DNA of 64,000 nt, taken from positions 52,906 to 116,905 of the forward strand of contig CALGKJ010000074.1 of assembly GCA_937930535.1 (NCBI GenBank). The letters run 5' to 3'. Positions 19,001 to 27,290 of this stretch are shown piece after piece. This DNA is from an uncultured Clostridia bacterium. Lineage in GTDB: Bacteria > Bacillota > Clostridia > Lutisporales > Lutisporaceae. The notes beneath the pieces are model-generated. The model was not told the origin of the DNA. It ran no database searches and saw only the letters and a list, made by a program, of their open reading frames with translations. A program made the position numbers and the translations under genes. The stretch's first letter is position 1. Every line of letters begins with the position of its first letter.

Positions 19001-22000
19001 GGAAATAACTTAAGAACAGATACTGCCACCTATGATATCAGCTTTCAGATTATGGAGGACAATAAGCCAGCAATAGCACTTAATATATGGAACTATATGC
19101 TTATAAGAAATGAGAAGCTTCAGCTTACTTATACTGCTGAATCTGCAGATGGAGACAGCATCAATATAGAAAAGCTTGACATATACTACGACAGCAATAA
19201 TGATAAAACATATGAGGAGCATATCGGAGTGTTTACACCAGCACAATTTGAGGGCTTTAAAGCAAGCCGATTAGGCAATTACAAAGTAGTTGCTTTTGCA
19301 AAGGAAGCCTTTGGAGAAGAAACCCTAGCAGAGTTTATTAATGACAGCGACTACAAAACCATAACTACAGTAAGGAATTTTACAGTAGATAACCTTAGTC
19401 CCTTAACTACCATGAGTGTAAATCTGCCCATGACCTTGCCTAAGGTTGATGTATTAGTATTACTGGATCAGAGTCTGACTGCCAGCAATACAACAGCAAT
19501 AACCGGCAATAGAATAAACTCAAACAATTATTTGAGAAACCATAACCTGATGCCAACCTATAATATATGGGACTTGCATACATATACCTATTCTACGGAT
19601 GTGTCCACCTCCTATCATACAGGTACAAGCTATCCTGCAAATACCATAAGCTACTCCTCGGGAGGATACAGCGGTACATTAAACCGAATGAGTATATCTG
19701 ATAACGGCGGTCATAGAGATCTGGGAAGCTGGAAAAGTAAAGTTGAAACTAAAACCTTTAATGGAACTCACGATACTACATACACATATACTGGTCACAC
19801 TATGCCTGACACAACCACCAGTACAACAGTCATCAGTCCGGCACCAAGTATAAAATCAATAAATGAAGACGGTTACAGCGGAAATATACCACAGTCAAGC
19901 ACAGGTACTATAAGCGATACAGGCAAAATAACCAGCGGACCTGCTACAGAGTCAAGAACCTTTACTGCCACACATACAAATACAGTAAACTCCAATGGAT
20001 TAACCAACCCTTGGGTTATGCTGAACGAATCCCACTCCAGCCCTGCCCCCAGCTCAAAATATATAAATGACAGCGGCTATACAGGAAATATACCAAGAAT
20101 AAGTACTGAAGATATCAGCGACACAGGCTTTGTCTTTTCCAGTCAGCCGGATACGGGCGGCAGATACTCATGGACACGTTCGGCTACTTTTAGAGCCATA
20201 TATCAAGGAACTCTGACCAAAAGCATACGGCAAGATTGGACTCAGACAAAGGTTATAAGAACCTATTACAGCGGAGTGCTGTCCAAAACCGTGCAATACT
20301 GGGAGCCTAACGTACAATGGATTCCTGATTATACAGGATATTACAGCGGCACAGTATATAAAAGCATAAAGCAGCCCTTTACCAATCCCTTTAGCGTAGA
20401 CTCAAAGAGATATGTAATATATGTATCAGATAATATAATAAACAATCCAAGCGACTTAAATACTATAATAAACAACAATCAAACAAATTTAATACTTGTA
20501 GGCAGTGAAGCAATAAAAAACCAAGCAGTTCATTCAAAATATATAAATAATAGCAGTTCAGACATTAATTCGCTGATAAATCAAGCCTTAAATTGGATCT
20601 CAGAACAAAATCCCCTAGCAATAGAAGGCTTTACTGTACTGCCCGGACACAGCTTTACTATTACCTGCGGCAATTTTGATGATGAAGGAGATCCAATAAT
20701 CAGCGAACAGTTTTTGTATGTACACAATGCAAGCTACTATGATAATTCACAGGGACAGGAAGCTGGCACAGTACCTGACTACAGCAATACTACAGGCTGG
20801 ACTGAAACAAAAAAGGATGCCTTCTACAAGCCTGGGGCTTATACCGTATTCAGGAGAATAAAGGATCAGGCAACAACCGACCCTCGCTTTGCTGAATACA
20901 ACAAGGAGTCCAATGAGCCTTATTTTAGAGTAAATATCCATAGAAGACCAATAGCACTGGCAGATATGAAGTGGAGATATGATCCTGCAACAAGCCTATA
21001 CAAGCTAACCTTTATAGATAAATCCTATGATTTGGATCATCAGTATTCAAGGGCAGATAAGGGTATAGAGGAAAGCATGATAAGATACAGAAAAGGAAGC
21101 GGTGATTGGAACTACAAGATGCCCACAGATTTAAGCTGGGGCACTTACACAATCGAATATTATGTAAAAGATATAGAGCAGGCTTGGTCAGAACCATATA
21201 TTTTAACAGTTACCCTTGATTCAACGCCAACAGCAAACATAACCATTGACAGCGGCATACAGTTTAAGGAGACAATATTCAGAAACGACAGCACCATACC
21301 AGCGGGAGAAACAGTGCAAATAACAGCCAGCCATAAAACCGGAGGAGTCATAATAAGATCAAACATACCTGTGACATCAGCAGAAATATATATAAATGGA
21401 ACAAAGCTAGGCAATCTGACACTAACTCAGCTTGAAAGCCAGATAGAATTTGAATATCAGGCGAATATTATGGAATATACTATACCCTCCAGCTATGCAG
21501 ATGGCAGCCTGGATGTAAAGATAAAGGCATCAACCAGTGTAAATAATCAATATGCAGAAAGCAGTCATATTGTACAGGTATATACACCCATATGGCAGGA
21601 TTACAGCAGAGGCAGACTCAGGGCAATTGACTCACCACTGGCAGCAATACCCTACTCAATGGAGCTTTGTGCTACAACAGCCTTTGAGAAAGCAAATACC
21701 TACAGCTTTGTTACCAGTAAATATACACAAAAAGTTAAAATACAAATAGACGGTATAGTGTTCTATATGCTGGAAAATGGAAAACTAAGCAAAAACGAGG
21801 ATGGAAGCGGTGCTGCTGACACAATAAGCTCCTTGTCGGGAAGCAGCAGATACAAGGCAAATCAGGCTTCGGTTATTAAAAATACGTATAACAAAATCTG
21901 GAGCTTTGATATTTATGTGGTAGAAGGCTATCCCATAATGGATGACAGAGAGTTTGATATAACTATTACCGGCTACGATGGTGCAAACCTATGGAACACA

Positions 22001-22714
22001 ACAAACCGCAAGCATAATACAAATCCGCAGACCCAAAAAGCAAAGGCGGAATGTTACCTGCTGGAAAGATTCAGAGTAGTACAGGTTAAAGAAACAAAGC
22101 TGGAAAGCTACTACTATAACATAAGCTCAGGTAAATATACTGATATACCAATATACGTAAACAACATGGCTGTAGACGGAGCTAATTTCAGCGGGCTAAG
22201 CAGTCTTACAAAGGGATATATTTTTGAATTTGAAATAGACTCCATTAACTTTAGTGAAAACGACGTAATAAGTATAGAGCCTAGCTTTTATACCTGTGAT
22301 TCCTTTTCAAGGGATGCAGAAAAGCGGGATTTATACTGGGAGGACAGCGGGAACAAAATACTTAAGGCAGGAGCAGGAGGACATTCAAAATATGCCAATA
22401 TAATACTTAAACCTGTCAAAAGAAATGGCAGCAAAGTTACATGGAGAGGCAGCTATCTTATTCCTGCTACAGCTTGGGCAGTACCTTTGGGAACTACATC
22501 TGAGCAAGCTAAGTCCAGAAACCTTAAAAGAGATATAATAGTAAGCTTCCATATAAAAGGCTACAAAAACGGAGAATTGAAATTTGATTACAATGAAAGA
22601 CAGTGGATTAAGGAAAGAACCAGTGCAAAGTATCCCTACAAGCTTGGTGATGTAATAAGATATGATTGGACTAAAAGCTGTCTTGACGATAAAAACGTAA
22701 TAAGAAACAGGTAA
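16043..22714 (+). CDS. 2223-aa secreted surface protein, possible interrupted VWA-like domain
   Basis: A signal peptide (about 1-28) opens a very large beta-rich protein. Residues about 450-810 hold three related ~110-residue modules, each built around a 'VxQGxxFxxxDIxYxD/NAS-G-I-x-x-Y-x-Y' pattern. Around residue 1133 is KVDVLVLLDQSLTAS, which resembles the first strand and metal site of a von Willebrand A domain. Around residue 1454 KRYVIYVSDNIINN and NLILVGSEAIKNQ look like later strands of the same fold. Between them lie about 320 residues rich in Y-S/T-G-x-L/V/I motifs, including two near-identical cassettes (GYSGNIPQ and GYTGNIPR, each followed by DIS/TISDTG). PKD-like modules follow around 1535-1740. 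No SLH or sortase signal is visible. I cannot assign a function. Adhesion or S-layer accessory roles fit the context. Confidence 0.8.
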   Translation: MKNNKKSISVLLIISILISIVPILQIKAASINDAVDTYLDGKNVIYIKSLEDRINKGQWTAVKDELQMPLEIQEKNISGFSINLELWLEQRITVYGDYKLVQPNDFEYGRQINDFYDSNAKGYYQNSKGEYGEFRYHGFTYEGNKYTNKHFKNDIDLKKSPEQKNWIYKPWENTTVSQVPSESDYNEEANGLMESPRRSTIRSWLKTNFKILKIIQNNTEIDYTIHKNTNPAQYPTDYWNYFNVETPPGLTNYGEVVGYHRTYSYVTQNGKTKLVQKDWYQTFTIDKAADKIQPDTSTDMEILDINYIDYDSNHKIEFLKENEEIDIILKVTSILKDSQYLSSTMDRTLYYNRYDIKRLYINVISNHFEEFDNNMLLPIKAEKTVDEHNNYKAVTYFSLKLPNDSTTKTLSELKFTAKSQFIYQGNDKTSPYTEDTDTAPIDRGIICDFNVNTNIQLEHGQAVTISDINYSDASKGQIDQYDYVIESLTPPRTSLPFTKYTTVKNEDINAAIKGVIDSSLTKLINPTKPVELKFKVFQEASNKAGKRSSKDKIISVTVNPITTAFYVAEKITVMQGSTFKHHDIYYSDKSIGRIKKYTYKIRNNQDGKTSLSYVITKNPNTPLSPVNIESVNTYIYNFINKYVEQVGPGVPKTTFDFTVEQTITSEANKDITAVRNIIVDVIYKANMYSFFTVNEVIQLEEGEALTVNQIGYKNASGGTIGKYEFIIQSENGDGASTAFVLNTMNEATVNNSIYNFVLPYLNDLDSEKFHTFRFGVHQTAINKFNSSDIDTCYQDFFISVGPGEIVIPPPPVYVKPQLNIPKHALDLLPMAAYDNTAIEEYISRTVSIDGIELSQYEAASLFSGSYIWGDHKDGLRNIKVQYISTDGYPAEYSCWVLVHDTKPQPQFKITGTYKENRALRLQNTSCYADAYVNQLANTPEYRSLLQIKTIGWNDYGSQSIRYRTNNSSLKELLYKEPGFYRYSLTAGNNLRTDTATYDISFQIMEDNKPAIALNIWNYMLIRNEKLQLTYTAESADGDSINIEKLDIYYDSNNDKTYEEHIGVFTPAQFEGFKASRLGNYKVVAFAKEAFGEETLAEFINDSDYKTITTVRNFTVDNLSPLTTMSVNLPMTLPKVDVLVLLDQSLTASNTTAITGNRINSNNYLRNHNLMPTYNIWDLHTYTYSTDVSTSYHTGTSYPANTISYSSGGYSGTLNRMSISDNGGHRDLGSWKSKVETKTFNGTHDTTYTYTGHTMPDTTTSTTVISPAPSIKSINEDGYSGNIPQSSTGTISDTGKITSGPATESRTFTATHTNTVNSNGLTNPWVMLNESHSSPAPSSKYINDSGYTGNIPRISTEDISDTGFVFSSQPDTGGRYSWTRSATFRAIYQGTLTKSIRQDWTQTKVIRTYYSGVLSKTVQYWEPNVQWIPDYTGYYSGTVYKSIKQPFTNPFSVDSKRYVIYVSDNIINNPSDLNTIINNNQTNLILVGSEAIKNQAVHSKYINNSSSDINSLINQALNWISEQNPLAIEGFTVLPGHSFTITCGNFDDEGDPIISEQFLYVHNASYYDNSQGQEAGTVPDYSNTTGWTETKKDAFYKPGAYTVFRRIKDQATTDPRFAEYNKESNEPYFRVNIHRRPIALADMKWRYDPATSLYKLTFIDKSYDLDHQYSRADKGIEESMIRYRKGSGDWNYKMPTDLSWGTYTIEYYVKDIEQAWSEPYILTVTLDSTPTANITIDSGIQFKETIFRNDSTIPAGETVQITASHKTGGVIIRSNIPVTSAEIYINGTKLGNLTLTQLESQIEFEYQANIMEYTIPSSYADGSLDVKIKASTSVNNQYAESSHIVQVYTPIWQDYSRGRLRAIDSPLAAIPYSMELCATTAFEKANTYSFVTSKYTQKVKIQIDGIVFYMLENGKLSKNEDGSGAADTISSLSGSSRYKANQASVIKNTYNKIWSFDIYVVEGYPIMDDREFDITITGYDGANLWNTTNRKHNTNPQTQKAKAECYLLERFRVVQVKETKLESYYYNISSGKYTDIPIYVNNMAVDGANFSGLSSLTKGYIFEFEIDSINFSENDVISIEPSFYTCDSFSRDAEKRDLYWEDSGNKILKAGAGGHSKYANIILKPVKRNGSKVTWRGSYLIPATAWAVPLGTTSEQAKSRNLKRDIIVSFHIKGYKNGELKFDYNERQWIKERTSAKYPYKLGDVIRYDWTKSCLDDKNVIRNR

Positions 22715-22740
22715 CCCGGTGGGTTACCTGTTTATATTTT
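22706..22740 (+). terminator. intrinsic terminator overlapping the end of the 2223-aa gene
   Basis: A 12-bp perfect stem with a GGT loop (22706-22732) spans the stop codon and is followed by TATATTTTT. Confidence 0.85.
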
Positions 22741-22768
22741 TGCAATTGGAAAAAATCACAATTTGCTA

Positions 22769-22797
22769 TTGCTTTGTATATAAAAATTAAGTATAAT
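22769..22797 (+). promoter_or_regulatory. sigma-A-type promoter for pyrG
   Basis: TTGCTT (22769-22774), a 17-bp spacer and a perfect TATAAT (22792-22797) lie about 190 bp before pyrG. The long leader shows no clear attenuator hairpin of the kind used in Bacillus pyrG. Confidence 0.6.
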
Positions 22798-22977
22798 ATC
22801 TAAGTTAATGTAATTAAAAAACAAAAAAAGGACATTATAAGGTTAGTATATCATGGTAAATGTTTAGTGTTGGAATTTAATAATATTACAAATGATATCA
22901 GTTGTCAAGACATTTTTTTAATTCATTATTATATAAATACAATATATAAAATTCAAAAGCAGTACTTTCATACATAA

Positions 22978-24606
<1,629 letters not shown>

Positions 24607-24841
24607 AAGCAAAATGTTGGCGGATTTAACAAATATAAGTCCAAGTAAAAGTATATTGAAAAAGGGCTTCAAACTGGCTTATATAAAAGGCGTGAATATG
24701 TTAAGAACAAGAGGAAATTATTGGTATAAATAGTATGTGAAAATAACATTTTGTAAAAGAATATAAACTAAAAGTGTTAAAATTTCTAATTATTTGTGTT
24801 AAATGTGAGTTGCAAAAAATTAACAAAATATTTTGATAAAA

Positions 24842-24892
24842 AAAGAGTGGAATCAGCCATGATATGGTAGTGTTTCCACTCTTTGTTTTTTT
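24842..24892. terminator. bidirectional intrinsic terminator after pyrG
   Basis: An 11-bp stem (AAAGAGTGGAA at 24842-24852 with its complement at 24874-24884) is followed by a T-run on the plus strand and flanked by seven A on the other side. It can therefore end transcripts from both directions: pyrG on the plus strand and the kinase remnant on the minus strand. Confidence 0.85.
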
Positions 24893-24918
24893 CTTTTACA
24901 GAAAAATATTATATAATT

Positions 24919-24990
24919 AGTTTATGGTAATAACAAAAGTGCTACCGGCTGCATTCATTTCTATTGAGTATGCACGAAATTCAATTATTT
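24919..24990 (-). pseudogene. remnant of a sensor histidine kinase C-terminus
   Basis: On the minus strand a 23-codon frame reads QIIEFRAYSIEM, then NAAGSTFVITIN, then a stop. This matches the end of HATPase_c domains of sensor kinases (KQIIE..., then GGSTFVITL before the terminus). A stop codon lies immediately upstream in frame, and no further kinase sequence is visible. It appears to be the decayed 3' end of a lost kinase gene, still sitting next to its half of a bidirectional terminator. Confidence 0.5.
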
Positions 24991-24992
24991 GT

Positions 24993-25194
24993 CAAATTCT
25001 CTAACGGTATATGAGAGTGCTAATAATTGTAATAGCTGTATTTGTACTAGGAGTTTTCAAACTAATTTATTATAGTCATTTCGCAAGGCAGATTTTAATA
25101 TTCATATTTGTCATCAGGCTATTCAACTAAACTTTACTATCTTAAAAGTTTTATACTATTAACTTTTGTTTTTAAAATAAATAAACATGAAACA
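24993..25194. other. intergenic stretch ahead of the biosynthetic cluster
   Basis: No gene is visible. A -10-like TATACT lies at 25152-25157 without a convincing -35. The promoter that starts the cluster is not identifiable by eye and could depend on an activator. Confidence 0.35.
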
Positions 25195-25205
25195 AGGTGA
25201 TAAGA

Positions 25206-26138
25206 ATGAAAGAATTATTAAAAGAGGAACATGTATTTCTTTTTCAGGGAGTTGGAGCAGAGTATCAGAGTCTTCTTCACTTGCTTGATAATAAGCAAAG
25301 GAGTATATTAAATGACCATTGTTTAATTGTCAGCAAGCAAATAGGGCTTGACTTACAGGACTATCTAAATAACAGTACAACTCATGGATTCAGTAGGGTG
25401 CTTTGTGATTGGATTTCTATTTATACTGTGGATTATATCGTATACAGCAAATACACTGAAGCTGGCTTGAGACCGGGTATATTCCTTGGCTACAGTATGG
25501 GATTGATTACAGCTCTGGCGTGTGGAAAGGCAATAAGCTTTGAAGCAGGACTGGATATGCTGTGCTGTATATTTAAATATCTGGAAAGCACCCCGAGGCA
25601 GGAAACTATGGCAGCAATCGTCGGCATAAGTCTAGGAGATGTTGAAAAGATAATTCACACTAATAATCTCAAGGATTTTGTTGAAATAGCAAGTGAAAAC
25701 AATGAATACTGCATTGTTATATCAGGGATTAAAAATGAAGTTTATAAGACCTTGGAAATAGCAGCAAGGGAAGGGGCTTTAAAGGTCAGGGATATAAACA
25801 TACCATTTGCCTGTCACTCTCATTATGCAGCTAATAAAATTGAAAGCTTTGAGGAGTTTGTTTCAAAGCTGGAAATAGTCAGCAGCGAGATTCCAATAAT
25901 ATCTAATTATACTCAGGATATTATCCAGAAGCCATCAGATTTAAAGGATGAGCTTTTAAAGAATATGACAGGAAGAATGTATTGGAGAACAGCCATTGAA
26001 AAATTAGTAGATATGGACTTTAACTGCTTTGTAGAGGTTAGCTTAAGCGACTCAATTACCAAGTTCTCTAAATTGATAAATACAGATTGCGAATTTATTA
26101 CATATAAAAAATATTTCAAAGTTAAATCAAAACAATAA
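25206..26138 (+). CDS. FabD-like acyltransferase, first of a tandem pair
   Basis: I choose ATG 25206, preceded by AAGGTGA (25194-25200), over the in-frame GTG at 25197 that lies inside that site. The 310-aa protein is a stand-alone acyltransferase of the malonyl-CoA:ACP transacylase fold. The nucleophile is Ser97 in GYSMG, and the general-base histidine is in CHSHYA (His206 by alignment). Two normally conserved residues are changed. The oxyanion Gln of FPGQG is Val16 in FQGVG, and the Arg that binds the malonyl carboxylate (25 residues after the Ser) is Ile122. It is therefore unlikely to be a normal malonyl transferase. Alternatives are transfer of an uncharged acyl group, or an acyl hydrolase as in some trans-AT clusters. 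The next gene is a paralogue 32 bp away. Confidence 0.85.
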   Translation: MKELLKEEHVFLFQGVGAEYQSLLHLLDNKQRSILNDHCLIVSKQIGLDLQDYLNNSTTHGFSRVLCDWISIYTVDYIVYSKYTEAGLRPGIFLGYSMGLITALACGKAISFEAGLDMLCCIFKYLESTPRQETMAAIVGISLGDVEKIIHTNNLKDFVEIASENNEYCIVISGIKNEVYKTLEIAAREGALKVRDINIPFACHSHYAANKIESFEEFVSKLEIVSSEIPIISNYTQDIIQKPSDLKDELLKNMTGRMYWRTAIEKLVDMDFNCFVEVSLSDSITKFSKLINTDCEFITYKKYFKVKSKQ

Positions 26139-26170
26139 ACGGAAATCAATGTAAATATGGGAGGCAGGAT

Positions 26171-27097
26171 ATGGGAGTGTTAGTTAAAGGGAAGTACAGT
26201 TTTCTTTTTCAGGGTGTGGGAGTTGAATATAAAAGTCTTTTGCATTTGCTTAATGAGAAGCAGCTGCAAATGCTGAAGTCCTACTGCTCGATAGTACATA
26301 AAGAACTGGAATTGGATCTTTGGAATTATTTGCACAATTCTATAGAAACCAAATACGGAAAAATGTTTAATGACTGGGTTGCTATATATACAATCGATTG
26401 CATAGTTTACCACACATATATAGATTTTGGCTTTGAACCTGCTGCTTTTCTTGGTTATAGCATGGGCTTGGTTACAGCACTTGCCTGCGGGGAGTCCATT
26501 ACCTTTGAAGCAGGTCTGCATCTGCTATACAGCTCATATGAATACGCCCAATATGTCCCTAGAAAGAAAGAGGCAATGGCGGTTATAACTGGTATGACCA
26601 GCAGTGATGTAGAAAATATTATAAAAAACAATAGCTTGGAAAACAGCGTTGAGATAGCCAGTGAAAATAACGACTACTGCATTGTTGTATCGGGTATTAA
26701 AGATTATGTCAATGAAGTAATGAAAATTGCAGCAGATGAAGGAGCAATGAAGGTTAAAGACATAAACGCACCCTATGCCTTTCACTCACACCTTGCACTA
26801 ATGGGAGTGGAAAAATATCAGGAATTTATTTCAACATTGCCGATAGCTGACTCCGCTATACCCATAATTTCCAGTTACAATCAAAATATCATCCAGGAGT
26901 CTTGTGAAATAAAGCAGGAGCTTAAGAAAAATACTTCAGGCAGGATGTACTGGAAGTCCTCCATTGAAAAAGCTATCGCTCAAGGCTGCCAAGGCTTTAT
27001 TGAAGTCAGTATGAGTGATACAATAACCAAATTTTCTAAAATTATAAATATGGACTATCAATTTATTACATACAAAAAGTTTACAGCCATAAAATAG
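26171..27097 (+). CDS. FabD-like acyltransferase, second of a tandem pair
   Basis: This 308-aa protein is collinear with its upstream neighbour and roughly half identical to it by eye, so the pair arose by tandem duplication. Ser97 lies in GYSMG, the histidine region reads FHSHLAL, and the oxyanion position is again Val16 (FQGVG). The carboxylate-binding Arg position is Ser122, different from the Ile of copy 1, which suggests the two have different acyl substrates or that one is a hydrolase. The ATG follows GGGAGG (26159-26164). It would act on the ACP at 29464 together with the ketosynthases. Confidence 0.85.
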   Translation: MGVLVKGKYSFLFQGVGVEYKSLLHLLNEKQLQMLKSYCSIVHKELELDLWNYLHNSIETKYGKMFNDWVAIYTIDCIVYHTYIDFGFEPAAFLGYSMGLVTALACGESITFEAGLHLLYSSYEYAQYVPRKKEAMAVITGMTSSDVENIIKNNSLENSVEIASENNDYCIVVSGIKDYVNEVMKIAADEGAMKVKDINAPYAFHSHLALMGVEKYQEFISTLPIADSAIPIISSYNQNIIQESCEIKQELKKNTSGRMYWKSSIEKAIAQGCQGFIEVSMSDTITKFSKIINMDYQFITYKKFTAIK

Positions 27098-27151
27098 GAA
27101 TCACATGTACCAAACCGTCATTTATAAAGAATAGTCAGCAGAGTCTATAGA

Positions 27152-27186
27152 GAAACAACTTCAAAATTAAATTTTTCAGTTGTTTC
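27152..27186. repeat. dispersed leader repeat, copy B (long hairpin)
   Basis: GAAACAACT (27152-27160) and AGTTGTTTC (27178-27186) form a 9-bp dyad, with a second 5-bp AAAAT/ATTTT stem inside separated by a TC/TC internal loop. The outer arm matches the hairpins at 2360-2393. No U-run follows, so it is not a simple terminator. Confidence 0.55.
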
Positions 27187-27192
27187 TCACAA

Positions 27193-27246
27193 AGAGATTA
27201 GCAACTCTTAGCGAAAAGTATTTTGAGTTTTAAAGTTGCTTATCTA
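27193..27246 (+). repeat. 54-bp leader repeat upstream of the AOR gene
   Basis: This segment is 50/54 identical to 34123-34176, upstream of the radical SAM gene. AGCAACT (27200-27206) pairs with AGTTGCT (27234-27240). It lies 45 bp before the AOR start codon. A shared cis-regulatory RNA or DNA element is likely. Confidence 0.65.
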
Positions 27247-27290
27247 CAATATATTGTTCGATGAAACATAAATAATTTAGGGGTGATTTT

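Noticed and set aside
27152..27186. Intrinsic terminator after the second acyltransferase
   Set aside because: The stem is good, but the sequence after it is TCAC without a U-run, and related hairpins occur in gene leaders.
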